Positions 1 through 9,970 are shown, counted from the first letter of the stretch. The stretch is DNA of 64,000 bases from Candidatus Peregrinibacteria bacterium (GCA_003153355.1 PLYH01000005.1:97810-161809), one strand, 5' to 3'. Numbers and translations are program-made. The notes: generated from the letters alone by a model not told the origin.

Positions 1-873
<873 letters not shown>

Positions 874-888
874 TTAACATAGGATGCA

Positions 889-2169
889 ATGTACACCAAA
901 GTAGATCTGGACAAAAAGCACATCGTGGTTTTAGGCGGAGGCTATTGCGGCCTGCGCGTAGCCAAAATATTGTCGAAAAAACTTGAAAAATATCCGGACT
1001 ATCAGGTGATTTTAGTTGATAAGAAAAAAATTCATCTTTATGCGTCTGATCTTTATGAAATTGCCACGGCCTATTACCCAAAAGTTACCCAGGCCTGTTT
1101 GCGCGAACTTTCCGGCAGCATCACCATTCCATTTGATGAGGTCCTCAAGGGCTCAAACTCCTGTTTTCTCCGTGATAATGTCACAAGCATTAATTACTCC
1201 AGAAAGACCGTTACTTTCAAAAATTCCGGAGAAATTCCGTTTGAATATCTGGTCGTTACCCTGGGAGCAGTAACAAATTTTTACAATCTTCCAGGCGTTA
1301 AGGAAAACTCTTTCCCGCTCAAAACGATTGAAGACGGCATGGCTTTGGAATGCCATTTTGAACAGACTTTCCGGGAACGCAGCGAAAAAAACATCCATAC
1401 GCCGTTTCACATCGTCGTTGGAGGAGGAGGATTTACGGGTGTTGAATATGCCTGTGAGATCCCTGGATTCATCAAAAAACTGAGCAAGAAATACAAATTT
1501 GATCCGGTTGAAGTTAAAGTTACGGTCGTTCAGGGCGGTCCGGAAATGGTCGGACTGGGACTGGAGGTTTCCGTGCTCACGATGAAAAGATTTAAAGATC
1601 TTGGAATTGATGCTGTGTGCAGTACCCGCATTACCGGATATGCCGATAACCAGCTGGAAGTTTCGAATAAGGACGGCACGAATAAACGTCAGATTCCTGC
1701 GGAAATTTTGGTATGGACCGCCGGCATCGAGCCGAACCCTTTGCTGAAAGATTTTCCGATTCTTCATGAAAGCGGCTGTCTTGATGTTGAGTCTAATCTG
1801 GAAGCGACGCACTACCCGAAAGTTTATGCCGGCGGAGACAATGCCGCGGTATTTGACGTCACGCATCACAGCATGCTGCCGAAACTGGGCTTGCTGGCTG
1901 TACAACAGGCACCGGTCATTGCCCACAACATCTGGGCGGACATCACGGGAAAGGAACAAAAAGCTTACGTTCCAAAATTCAAAGGATTCATCATTGCTTT
2001 GGGCGGCAAATTTTTTATTTATCATAAAGAAAAACAGACCAGTATGGGATTTTTCCAGTGGATCAAAAGACGCAAATTCGATTTCTGGTATTTCCGTTCC
2101 CTGCTGCCTTTCATGAAAGCTCTGAAAAAATGGTGGAAAACAGAAAATATTTTTGTTCAAAACGATTAA
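889..2169 (+). CDS. Type II NADH dehydrogenase (NDH-2), FAD-dependent
   Basis: A 426-residue pyridine nucleotide-disulfide oxidoreductase of the NDH-2 type. These are single-subunit, non-proton-pumping enzymes that pass electrons from NADH to a membrane quinone. The first dinucleotide fold for FAD is at residues 11-28 (VVLGGGYCG). The second, for NADH, is around residues 176-190 (VVGGGGFTGVE). The late FAD contact motif is VYAGGDNAA. The C-terminal stretch is rich in Trp, Phe, Lys and Arg (FFQWIKRRKFDFWYF), as expected of the amphipathic helices that bind NDH-2 to the membrane face. No CxxC disulfide motif of the thioredoxin-reductase type was seen. No other respiratory genes are nearby. A related oxidoreductase with another acceptor cannot be excluded. 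Confidence 0.85.
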   Translation: MYTKVDLDKKHIVVLGGGYCGLRVAKILSKKLEKYPDYQVILVDKKKIHLYASDLYEIATAYYPKVTQACLRELSGSITIPFDEVLKGSNSCFLRDNVTSINYSRKTVTFKNSGEIPFEYLVVTLGAVTNFYNLPGVKENSFPLKTIEDGMALECHFEQTFRERSEKNIHTPFHIVVGGGGFTGVEYACEIPGFIKKLSKKYKFDPVEVKVTVVQGGPEMVGLGLEVSVLTMKRFKDLGIDAVCSTRITGYADNQLEVSNKDGTNKRQIPAEILVWTAGIEPNPLLKDFPILHESGCLDVESNLEATHYPKVYAGGDNAAVFDVTHHSMLPKLGLLAVQQAPVIAHNIWADITGKEQKAYVPKFKGFIIALGGKFFIYHKEKQTSMGFFQWIKRRKFDFWYFRSLLPFMKALKKWWKTENIFVQND

Positions 2170-2182
2170 TTTTTTAAAATTT

Positions 2183-2611
2183 ATGACTCAAGAACCTTCA
2201 AAAAATTCAGCACCGCCTCCCGGTGACAGTTCAAAACTTCTGGCTTACAAGAATGAAGACATCAGCGCCGAAACCCAGGCGATGCTCAATAAACCGATTG
2301 AACATCCCGAAGAGCTTGATGCCAAGGATCGTGAATTTTTGGTTATGCTTATGGATAAAATCGACAAGGGAGAAATCGATCTGTACCGTCCTTCAACGCT
2401 TTTGAATTATGCGGTCTATGACAAGCTCGACGAAAAATCCAAAGGCAAAGCCGATTTTGACGCACTCAACCTGCTCGGAACGATCCGCGACATCCGCAGG
2501 TTATGGAATACCGGAGAGCGCAATACCTACCAAATCGAAAATCTTACCCACCGCATCCGCGTGACCAAAGAACGGATCGAGGAACTCGGCGGCGATATTT
2601 ATATTATTTAG
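2183..2611 (+). CDS. Hypothetical protein, 142 aa, lineage-specific
   Basis: I do not recognise this family. The frame is open from 2153, but the ATG at 2183 is preferred because it lies 13 bases after the stop of the upstream gene. The product is hydrophilic and has no signal peptide or membrane helix. A Pro/Ser/Lys-rich N-terminus leads into a helical body, with a conserved-looking acidic segment LDAKDREFLVMLMDKIDKGE and a final basic helix. It follows the NADH dehydrogenase closely and precedes a larger coiled-coil protein by 9 bases. Together with the gene at 4444, these three unknown genes may form one transcription unit. Confidence 0.75.
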   Translation: MTQEPSKNSAPPPGDSSKLLAYKNEDISAETQAMLNKPIEHPEELDAKDREFLVMLMDKIDKGEIDLYRPSTLLNYAVYDKLDEKSKGKADFDALNLLGTIRDIRRLWNTGERNTYQIENLTHRIRVTKERIEELGGDIYII

Positions 2612-2620
2612 TTTTTTCCT

Positions 2621-4360
2621 ATGACAGAAACAACGAACAACACTCCGCAGCCCGGTTCTGACATCGAAAAAAAACTCGGCATTGACCAGATCCAGGACGC
2701 TGAAAAGCGCGAGATCGTCAAAACTTATTTTGAAAAAACGCTTACGCCGGACCAGCGCGCGGGCCTGATCCACGAAAAAGCCAAGTCTGATCTTTCCAAA
2801 CTGAAACAGCAGATCGATTCTTTAAACCAGCGGCATGCATCGGTTGAAGAGTTCATTCAGGAGATCATCACCACGATGCAGAAAGATGTTTTGGAACGTG
2901 ATTTGAATGACGGTTATGTTGAAAACGGTTCCGAACAAGGAAGCTACGTCGATTATTTCATGAATCTTTGCGGATTCGGCGGAGGCATCGATCCTCCGGC
3001 GGGCTGGGAAAAATATAAAGACAAAGGTTTTAAAATGGACTGGGACGATCTGGCTACGTGGAATTACTGCATCGATAAAGTTAAAAACGTGATCCGTTCA
3101 GTTCCGGCGAATGTGAAGCGGGAGACCAGGACCCAATTCGCGAAAGATTTTATGACGGCTTACGCCCAGGCGATCGACAGCTATGATCAGGCTTTTGAAA
3201 ATTTTGACATGGGTGAAATCAATGAACCCGAACAAAAAATCATGAAAGAACAGCCGTATCTTTTAAATTTCAATGCGTGGCTCGCACAGAAAGGCATGAA
3301 AATGGAGGACGTGACGTATCAGTACAGCAAGATGGACACGAAAGCGATTCTTGATACCAAGTCCAAACTGGAAGGCGATAAAAAAAATCTCGGTGCTTAT
3401 CCGAAAGCGCAGCAGGATTACTATACCCAGCAGATTCAGAACATCGAAGGTTTTGCTTTGAACAATCCGGCGCAGGCCCAGGAACAGCTTGCGAATCTGG
3501 AAAAGGACATGGGGGCGATGACGGCGTTTGTTGCTTTTGGCACAGAGGTTTTTGGAGCCGACCCGACAAAAAAAAGTGAAGGTTTGTACAAAAAATTCAA
3601 TGATTTCAAAAGTAAATACAGTGATTTTGACGACAAATTTTCCGGGCAGATCGACGACCTGCAAAAAAAATACACAGACACCGTCGTGAAGATCGACGCA
3701 GAAAAAGATCCACAAAAACGTTTAGTGCTCATGGACTTAACCGGCGAACTAAAAACAACCAAGGACAAGATCGATTTTGATATGGTGAAGGCTTCGGAAG
3801 ACAGCGCCAAAAAACTTGATGAAGCCAACAAAAATAAAAAAGCAGAAGAAGATAAAGCTAAAACTGAAGAAACGGCCGCAGCAGCGGCTGAAACACCTGC
3901 GGAAAAGCCGGGGTTTTTGGATCAGGCGGTTCTGGGAGATTCCAAACTCGGGGATATGGTAAAAAAACTGGCTAAAGATATTCCGTTGATCGGAAGCTTT
4001 ATTTTAGGAGCATTTTTGTCAAAGAGCACGCTGGAAAAACTGGGCATCAAGGGCCCCACCAGTCTGGACGGATTTTTTGAAGCCAACGGAACTCCAAAAA
4101 CTCCGGAGCAGTTGAAAGAGATTGAATCAAAAGCAAAAGGTATTTTGAAAGATCAATTTAAGATTGAAACTACGGCTGAACTGGATACGCTTTCCAAGAC
4201 TACGGTCAAAGATTTTCTGAAGAAAAAACCGGATAATTTTGATCAGAAACGGTATGACGCTTTCACCGCGGCTCTGAAGAAAAACGGCGCAACGGATAGC
4301 ATTAGCGACAAAAAAGTTTTTGAATTCGTTCTTCTGAAAACTGAAGAATGGAAGTCTTAA
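2621..4360 (+). CDS. Large hypothetical coiled-coil protein, 579 aa
   Basis: Family not recognised. The product is mostly charged helix with several probable coiled coils (roughly residues 40-75, 230-300 and 340-430). A low-complexity Lys/Glu/Ala linker near residues 405-430 leads to one hydrophobic segment (IPLIGSFILGAFLS) near residue 455. The C-terminal part is hydrophilic again (KTPEQLKEIESKAKG). There is no signal peptide, so a cytoplasmic protein tethered by one central hydrophobic segment is one reading. A helical bundle that buries it is another. Its start ATG at 2621 is 9 bases after the preceding stop, which suggests co-transcription. The size and helical content suggest a scaffold or structural role, but this is inference only. 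Confidence 0.8.
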   Translation: MTETTNNTPQPGSDIEKKLGIDQIQDAEKREIVKTYFEKTLTPDQRAGLIHEKAKSDLSKLKQQIDSLNQRHASVEEFIQEIITTMQKDVLERDLNDGYVENGSEQGSYVDYFMNLCGFGGGIDPPAGWEKYKDKGFKMDWDDLATWNYCIDKVKNVIRSVPANVKRETRTQFAKDFMTAYAQAIDSYDQAFENFDMGEINEPEQKIMKEQPYLLNFNAWLAQKGMKMEDVTYQYSKMDTKAILDTKSKLEGDKKNLGAYPKAQQDYYTQQIQNIEGFALNNPAQAQEQLANLEKDMGAMTAFVAFGTEVFGADPTKKSEGLYKKFNDFKSKYSDFDDKFSGQIDDLQKKYTDTVVKIDAEKDPQKRLVLMDLTGELKTTKDKIDFDMVKASEDSAKKLDEANKNKKAEEDKAKTEETAAAAAETPAEKPGFLDQAVLGDSKLGDMVKKLAKDIPLIGSFILGAFLSKSTLEKLGIKGPTSLDGFFEANGTPKTPEQLKEIESKAKGILKDQFKIETTAELDTLSKTTVKDFLKKKPDNFDQKRYDAFTAALKKNGATDSISDKKVFEFVLLKTEEWKS

Positions 4361-4387
4361 TACTGCCGTTTAGGCGCTTGCAGGCGT

Positions 4388-4416
4388 TTGCGGAAAGAGA
4401 GAGAATAGTGTATAAT
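4388..4416 (+). promoter_or_regulatory. Promoter for the gene at 4444
   Basis: TTGCGG (4388-4393), a 17-base spacer and a perfect TATAAT (4411-4416) lie downstream of the previous stop codon. They support the ATG at 4444 rather than the open frame beginning at 4348. Confidence 0.6.
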
Positions 4417-4443
4417 TATATAAGTTCAATAAGCCAAAAAATC

Positions 4444-5109
4444 ATGGCTGACGACATCAAAATCAGTAGCGGAAATAGCCAATCAGCGGCGGGACAGACT
4501 CCTCCTGCGAACCAGCAAACCGGCTCACAACCTGCGGGAGATCAATTGAATCCCGTGATAGATTTGCGGAATATGGATCAGAAGCCTGCTCAAAATGCGG
4601 CAACTGTTCCGCCAGCTTCATCTGCTGCGCCTGCGGCACAAACTCCGGCAGCCGCGGTTCCAGCGCCCGCACCTGCACAGGGACGCCGCGCCAGCTCCAG
4701 TTCATTTTTGCTCGGCGAAGAGGACGAAAGCGCGCCTGCTCCAATTCAGGAGAAATATTCCATTCCTTCCGTGGTCACGGAAAAATTCCCTGACCTGATT
4801 CAGCTCATCAAACAGACCGAATCGATGAATGACGAAGAACGGGATTACTGGTTCCAGATTCTTCCGATCATGACTGAGGATCAGATTAAGAAATTCCGCG
4901 ATATTCTGGTGAATGAAAAATCCCAACTGACCAACCTGGATCAGGAATATGAACAGGAACTCACCAAACTCAATGAAAAACATATGATCGAATGGAAAGA
5001 GTTTGAAACAAAAGAGAAACGCAAAACACTCACCACTGCTGAACAGACTTCAAAGCAAAATGAGCAGTCTGAACAGGAAGCGCTTTTGAAACGGTTAAGT
5101 CAGATTTAA
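4444..5109 (+). CDS. Hypothetical protein with Ala/Pro-rich N-terminus and coiled-coil C-terminus, 221 aa
   Basis: Not a family I can name. Residues 1-85 are disordered-looking and rich in Ala, Pro, Gln and Ser. A short acidic segment follows (LLGEEDES). A folded helical part begins near residue 100 (KFPDLIQLIKQTESMNDEE) and a highly charged coiled coil covers about residues 150-215 (QEYEQELTKLNEKHMIEWKE). The ATG at 4444 is chosen over an upstream in-frame start because a promoter with TATAAT at 4411-4416 lies between them. It is convergent with the sortase gene, whose stop is 17 bases away. There is no signal peptide or membrane helix. Confidence 0.75.
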   Translation: MADDIKISSGNSQSAAGQTPPANQQTGSQPAGDQLNPVIDLRNMDQKPAQNAATVPPASSAAPAAQTPAAAVPAPAPAQGRRASSSSFLLGEEDESAPAPIQEKYSIPSVVTEKFPDLIQLIKQTESMNDEERDYWFQILPIMTEDQIKKFRDILVNEKSQLTNLDQEYEQELTKLNEKHMIEWKEFETKEKRKTLTTAEQTSKQNEQSEQEALLKRLSQI

Positions 5110-5125
5110 TACGCATCGGGGCCCC

Positions 5126-6208
5126 TTATGTGGTTCCGTTCGGATTTGAAATCGGCCTGGCAAATACGACCAGGCGTTTTAAGTTTGTGCCGACCGGCGT
5201 GCAGGTAATAAGGGTTAGACGGTTTTCGCCTGCTTGGGTAAGTACATCAATTTTATCGGGCGTGACGACTTCTGTGTTATAGACCTGATAAAAATACTGT
5301 TTTTGATCATGGTAAACGATCACCGTATCGCCGATGACGACTTCATGAAGCAATGCGAATACGTCTTTAAAGCGGCCCGGATCCCAGCTGAAATAGGAGC
5401 TGTGGCCGGTGATGACCACGTTGCCGTTTTCTCCGGGATAAGCCGTTCCGGGATAATGGACAACGCCGTCACGGAGCGCATTCTGGATATCGGATTCGAG
5501 AGCTCCCCAATCATGTTTGATGAGGTTGGCGTCGCTGATTCTGACGATTGGGACGTTGCGGTTGATGCGGGGAATAATGACGCGGTCGTCTGGCGGAGCT
5601 ATCGTCATATCCAGATAAGGAATCTGTTTTTTGCTCTGGCCCGCTGTTGCCGCAATTGGAAGAGGCTGCTGGGTTCCTCCGCCTGCGGGATGCACCAGAT
5701 TTTGGACGATTGGATTGGTCTGGACAACGCCGCGAAGCTGATTGAGTTTATCAACGAAAAGCGTTCCGTAAGCGTTGAAGTTGATAATAAAAAAGAGCAC
5801 GGTAAAAATGAGCGCCGAAGTGGCGAGCCATTCCAAAGTGTTCCAGATTTTGGAGCTGATAGAACTTTTTGCTGCCGGCGCGGAACCTGAAACTGAAGAC
5901 TGATTGTTTGAGTCGGCGACCGGACCCGGATTTTTTCCCAAATTCTTGAGCACTTCATGCGCGGCATGCGGAACCTGGACTCCGAGCTGGAAAGACCCGG
6001 CTTTATCCTCGGCCTGATCCTGCTTGGTGACTTTGATGAGCGGGCTTGGATCGGTGGTGATGGAATCGCCGGCCTTAGGATTGCCAGCAATTTGAGCATT
6101 CACATTAAAACTCTGCGGATTTTTTTGATCTTCCAAATGACCTGCCTGAATAGCAATCTGTTTGGTTCGCTGCGGGCTCTTTTTTTTTGAGTTTTTTTTT
6201 GCTGCCAT
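5126..6208 (-). CDS. Membrane-anchored sortase, class D/E-like
   Basis: A cysteine transpeptidase that would attach or polymerise surface proteins outside the membrane. The 360 residues start with a long basic and polar cytoplasmic region (about 1-125). A transmembrane helix follows at about 130-150 (ALIFTVLFFIINF), then the extracellular sortase barrel. The triad is visible: His269 in VITGHSSYF, Cys336 in LTLITCTPVG and Arg345 in NLKRLVVF. The TLITCTP context resembles classes D/E rather than housekeeping class A. The N-terminal cytoplasmic extension is longer than usual. Two runs of A on the coding strand near codons 4-12 are possible slippage sites. The gene has its own promoter in the gap after mnmA. 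A candidate substrate tail (LASSG) is found in the protein at 16578. Confidence 0.88.
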   Translation of the reverse strand: MAAKKNSKKKSPQRTKQIAIQAGHLEDQKNPQSFNVNAQIAGNPKAGDSITTDPSPLIKVTKQDQAEDKAGSFQLGVQVPHAAHEVLKNLGKNPGPVADSNNQSSVSGSAPAAKSSISSKIWNTLEWLATSALIFTVLFFIINFNAYGTLFVDKLNQLRGVVQTNPIVQNLVHPAGGGTQQPLPIAATAGQSKKQIPYLDMTIAPPDDRVIIPRINRNVPIVRISDANLIKHDWGALESDIQNALRDGVVHYPGTAYPGENGNVVITGHSSYFSWDPGRFKDVFALLHEVVIGDTVIVYHDQKQYFYQVYNTEVVTPDKIDVLTQAGENRLTLITCTPVGTNLKRLVVFARPISNPNGTT

Positions 6209-6257
6209 TGAAAATGAAGCGAAATTGATGAGCGCCGTCCTTATTCTTGTTCCTTTT

Positions 6258-6286
6258 ATTATAGCTCACCTTGGCCTTTGAAACAA
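6258..6286 (-). promoter_or_regulatory. Promoter for the sortase gene
   Basis: On the minus strand, TTGTTT (6286-6281), a 17-base spacer and TATAAT (6263-6258) lie in the gap between mnmA and the sortase gene. The predicted leader is about 40 bases, with no clear Shine-Dalgarno site. Confidence 0.6.
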
Positions 6287-6290
6287 TGTT

Positions 6291-7445
6291 TTAAGCCTCA
6301 ATGATACCGCCTCCCGCGACTTTTTCGCCTTCATAAAAAACCACGGACTGGCCGGGCGTTACGGCACGCTGGGCAAGATCAAAATCTAGGGAGACTTTCA
6401 AATTGCCGGGATTTTCCGCGGGAATCGTGCGCATCGTGACGGGCTGCAGGAGCGAACGGTAGCGGATGCGTGCATGATAGCGGCGTTCGTTATGGCCGGT
6501 TTTTTGGCCGTCGATGAAATTCAACGAGTTGGCATGGCAAGCTTTCACCAGAAGATCTTTTGCTCTTCCGACAATCAGGGCGTTGCTTTCCTTATCCAAT
6601 TTAATAACGTACCAGGGATTACCTTCCTGATCGGGCATGTCTTTGATTCCGCCGATCTCCAGCCCTTTGCGCTGGCCGACTGTATAAAACGGCAGACCTT
6701 TATGCGTTCCGATGGTCCGGCCTTCCGTGGTGATGATCGGTCCGGACTCGAACTTTTTATTTTGGAGATAGCGCTTCAGAAACGGACCGTGATTCCCTTC
6801 CGGAAAAAAACAGAGATTCTGACTTTCTTTCTGGTCGTTGACTTCGGGGATGCCGTATTTTTTGGCCATTTCACGGACTTCGGTTTTGGTAAAATCGCCG
6901 AGCGGAAAAAGAATATGTTTCAGCTTTTCCTGATTCAAAACATAGAGGAAATAACTCTGATCTTTCATTTTATCTTTGGCGGTCCAGAGTTCATACGATT
7001 CGCTGCCGTCGGGATTTTCCACCGTCACTTTGCGCGCGTAGTGGCCTGTGGCGACATAATCGGCTCCAAGCTCCTTCATCTTTTCCAGAAAAAGTCCGAA
7101 TTTGACGTTACGGTTGCATTCGATGCAGGGATTTGGGGTCAGTCCCTTCCCGTACTCTTCAACAAAAAAATCCACGACGTTGGTTTTAAAAGCCTCTTCA
7201 AAGTTCAAAACGTAAAAAGGAATGCCAATTTTTGCCGCGAGCTGCCGGGTCTTGGTCAAACCTTCCAGGGTGCAGCATTTGTTCTGGGGGAATTTCTGGC
7301 TTTCCGCTTCGTCAAATACGGTCGGATCCGTCCAGAATTTTAAATGGATGCCGATGACGTCATAGCCTTGTTCTTTGAGGAGACAGGCCGTTACGGATGA
7401 ATCGACTCCGCCTGACATTCCCACTAAAACTTTCTTCTTGATCAT
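6291..7445 (-). CDS. mnmA: tRNA-specific 2-thiouridylase MnmA
   Basis: Thiolates U34 in the tRNAs for Lys, Glu and Gln, using ATP and persulfide sulfur. It is a cytoplasmic protein of 384 residues, a normal length. The ATP pyrophosphatase loop SGGVDSS is at residues 11-17. The nucleophile region NPCIECN holds Cys110, which aligns with the conserved catalytic cysteine. The second cysteine is in SQNLCFF. Other family signatures are ATGHYAR, KDQSYFLY and the beta-barrel C-terminus with GQRKGL. An additional Cys-Cys pair sits at residues 57-58. It is divergent from the RelA/SpoT gene across about 90 bases. Confidence 0.96.
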   Translation of the reverse strand: MIKKKVLVGMSGGVDSSVTACLLKEQGYDVIGIHLKFWTDPTVFDEAESQKFPQNKCCTLEGLTKTRQLAAKIGIPFYVLNFEEAFKTNVVDFFVEEYGKGLTPNPCIECNRNVKFGLFLEKMKELGADYVATGHYARKVTVENPDGSESYELWTAKDKMKDQSYFLYVLNQEKLKHILFPLGDFTKTEVREMAKKYGIPEVNDQKESQNLCFFPEGNHGPFLKRYLQNKKFESGPIITTEGRTIGTHKGLPFYTVGQRKGLEIGGIKDMPDQEGNPWYVIKLDKESNALIVGRAKDLLVKACHANSLNFIDGQKTGHNERRYHARIRYRSLLQPVTMRTIPAENPGNLKVSLDFDLAQRAVTPGQSVVFYEGEKVAGGGIIEA

Positions 7446-7472
7446 GTGATGGTCATAAGGATGAGCAAATCG

Positions 7473-7501
7473 TTGACTTCACTTTGTTTTTATGCCATAC
7501 T
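7473..7501 (+). promoter_or_regulatory. Promoter for the RelA/SpoT gene
   Basis: TTGACT (7473-7478), a 17-base spacer and CATACT (7496-7501) preceded by TGC (an extended -10). It overlaps the in-frame TTG at 7484, which therefore cannot be the translation start. It supports the ATG at 7538. Confidence 0.65.
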
Positions 7502-7537
7502 CCATATACTCTAGCAAGGGAATTTTACGAAAGCTTT

Positions 7538-9940
7538 ATGGAACAGAAACAAGCTCTCATTACAGCCCTCCGCAACGATTTTGGTCTGGATATTGACGCC
7601 GTGGTGCACGACGTGGAACGTTATCTGCCCGGCTTCAACGAAAAAAAATTCCGTGAATCTTTTTATTTTGCGGCCAAGGCTCACGAAGGCCAGTTCCGTA
7701 AGGAAAACAAACCTTACATCATCCACCCGTTTGAAACGGTGCGAATCCTGGTTTCGCTCCACGCCGATGAGGATACGCTCATTGCGGCTTTTATGCACGA
7801 CGTTCCGGAAGACACGGAACACACCATCGAGGAGATTGAAACGAAGTTCGGGAAAAAGATCGCCTTTCTGGTGAACGGCGTGACCAAACTCGCCAAGGTG
7901 CATTACAGCAACGACATGGCAGGCCGCCAGGTTGAATCACTTAAAAAACTTTTCCTTTATACGGCCGCGGATCCACGCATCATTTTAATTAAGCTTGCCG
8001 ACCGTCTGCATAACATGCGGACGCTTCAATACATTGATAAGCCGGAAAAGCGCACCCGCATCGCACGCGAAACGCTGGAAATTTTCGTGCCGGTCGCAAA
8101 CCTCCTGGGCATTGAAGAACTGAAAGCTGAACTGGAAGATTTATGCTTCCGCTATTTAATGCCTGATGAATATGAAAGCATTTTTGACCGCATGCAGCGA
8201 AGCAGAGAAAAGAACAAAAAAGTCATGGAGGAAACCGTTGAGATGGTCAACAAAGAGTTTGAAAAATCCCATATTAAGGCCGTGATGTACGGCAGACAAA
8301 AAAACCTTTACGGCATTTATAAAAAGATCGTTTCGCAGGGCAAACGCATGGATGAACTCGACGATTTCATCGCTTTGCGCATTTTAGTTTCGGAACGCGA
8401 AGATTGTTATAAGGTTCTGGGAATTCTGCATACGCTTTTTAAGCCGAAGCCGGGCAAGTTTAAAGATTACATCGCGGTTCCAAAGGTGAACGGCTATCAA
8501 AGCCTGCACACGACGGTTTTCGGCCTCAAAGGTATTATTACGGAATTCCAAATCAGAACGCATCAGATGCATCTTGAGGCGGAATACGGAACGTCGGCAC
8601 GCTATTTTGAGAATCAGAATGCTAAAGGAAAAAATCATCACGATCTTGAGGACAAACGCTCCAACTGGATGGAGAAGATCCGCGAAATGGAGCAGGCCCA
8701 GCGGCCTCAGGAATCTTTCATCGACAATTTAAAAGGAGACATTTTACAGGACCGCATCATTGCTTTTACGCCGCTGGGCGAACCGATTGATCTTCCGCTC
8801 GAGGCAACCTGCGTGGATTTTGCATATTCAGTTCATACTGAAGTAGGCCACCGGGCTTTAAAAGCCGATGTGAACGGAGAAATCGTTCCAATCACGACAA
8901 CACTCAATACCGGAGACATCGTGCGCATCATTACGTCCGACCGCGCCAAAGGTCCGAACCGCGAATGGCTGTTCTTTGCCAAAACCAACAGCGCCAAAAA
9001 CAAGATCCGCGAATATTTCCAGAAAGAGTCCAAAGAATCAAAAATTCATCTTGGACGGCAGCTGCTGCAAAAAGAGTTTGACCGCGCGGGCCTTGGCATC
9101 ATTCGTTCGATACCGCAGAAAAAAATCCGGGAAATTTCAGAGAAATTTCCGGAGCTTAATGTCAAAAACTTTGATGACGTTCTTACGTCGATCGGTGAAG
9201 GTTCTCTCGGAACGCTGGATCTGATGCATTCGCTTTTTCCAGTTCACGACTCCATTAATGGTTCCCGCCATTCAGTGCTGGAATTTTTAAGGCTCAGTCC
9301 GCAGCGTCAACGGACCCATGTGAACGTCAAAATTTATTTTAACGAAGACCGACCGGGCCAGATGCAAAGTCTGCTCAATATTATTTCCAAATTCAACATT
9401 AACATTTTGATCACGAAGGGTTATCTGTCGCTTTTCCGCCGGGTGTTTTTATGTAAATTCGTTCTGGAAATCGATAATTTCCAGCAGTTGTCCGAACTGT
9501 TTGAAAATTTCGAACACGTTCCGGGCGTTCAAAGGGTGGAACGTCAATTCTGGAAACGCAAGCTGGCATTTTTACTCGTCAGCATGTTTACGTTTTCGTT
9601 ATGGGTCGTCCATCCGTTCATCATGAACCTGGCCAAGAACGAACTGCTCCTGAATCCGGATTCGATTCTTCCGTCGCTCTTCCAGTATTTCAGCTTTTTC
9701 ATGCTCTTTCTGGGCGTTTTCATTTTGAAATCGCTGAGCCACCGCAGTTTTCCCGAACTGCGTGAAACGACGGCTTATTGGATTATGTCATTTTTGTTAA
9801 CGGCGTTCGCGCTCGTGACATTTTTCGGTGAGATTTATTTTTTGAAATTAAATTTCAACTGGGTTTTTGTTTTCGGTATGATACTGCTGATCATGGCCTA
9901 TCAGATCGCAGAGTATATCTACGCGAATGATCGAGGCTAA
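7538..9940 (+). CDS. Bifunctional (p)ppGpp synthetase/hydrolase (RelA/SpoT) with C-terminal membrane domain
   Basis: Makes and degrades the alarmone (p)ppGpp. From the ATG at 7538 the product has 800 residues. The HD hydrolase is at about 35-200 with all key residues present: His49 (KAHEGQ), His87-Asp88 and Glu91-Asp92 (HDVPEDT), and Asp155 (LADRLHN). The synthetase follows, with GRQKNLYGIYKK, DDFIALRI, VNGYQSLHTT and EFQIRT, so both activities look intact. A TGS domain follows (FTPLGEPIDLP), then a helical region and an ACT-like domain (VNVKIYFNEDRPGQM). The last 129 residues (DNA 9551-9937) are unusual: they form about four hydrophobic helices (KLAFLLVSMF, FFMLFLGVFILK, FLLTAFALVTFF, VFVFGMILLIMAY). 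Typical long RSH proteins are soluble and end with ACT, so this copy should be membrane-attached. Confidence 0.93.
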   Translation: MEQKQALITALRNDFGLDIDAVVHDVERYLPGFNEKKFRESFYFAAKAHEGQFRKENKPYIIHPFETVRILVSLHADEDTLIAAFMHDVPEDTEHTIEEIETKFGKKIAFLVNGVTKLAKVHYSNDMAGRQVESLKKLFLYTAADPRIILIKLADRLHNMRTLQYIDKPEKRTRIARETLEIFVPVANLLGIEELKAELEDLCFRYLMPDEYESIFDRMQRSREKNKKVMEETVEMVNKEFEKSHIKAVMYGRQKNLYGIYKKIVSQGKRMDELDDFIALRILVSEREDCYKVLGILHTLFKPKPGKFKDYIAVPKVNGYQSLHTTVFGLKGIITEFQIRTHQMHLEAEYGTSARYFENQNAKGKNHHDLEDKRSNWMEKIREMEQAQRPQESFIDNLKGDILQDRIIAFTPLGEPIDLPLEATCVDFAYSVHTEVGHRALKADVNGEIVPITTTLNTGDIVRIITSDRAKGPNREWLFFAKTNSAKNKIREYFQKESKESKIHLGRQLLQKEFDRAGLGIIRSIPQKKIREISEKFPELNVKNFDDVLTSIGEGSLGTLDLMHSLFPVHDSINGSRHSVLEFLRLSPQRQRTHVNVKIYFNEDRPGQMQSLLNIISKFNINILITKGYLSLFRRVFLCKFVLEIDNFQQLSELFENFEHVPGVQRVERQFWKRKLAFLLVSMFTFSLWVVHPFIMNLAKNELLLNPDSILPSLFQYFSFFMLFLGVFILKSLSHRSFPELRETTAYWIMSFLLTAFALVTFFGEIYFLKLNFNWVFVFGMILLIMAYQIAEYIYANDRG

Positions 9941-9970
9941 AAAGCCCTTATCCTTAAATCCTGTTCCTGT

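Noticed and set aside
1153-2160. Long open frame on the minus strand opposite the NADH dehydrogenase
   Set aside because: It is a shadow of the real gene, with a composition unlike real proteins and no motifs.
7484-7537. Upstream TTG start for the RelA/SpoT gene
   Set aside because: It lies inside the promoter, and the extra residues have no similarity to the family; the ATG at 7538 is better.
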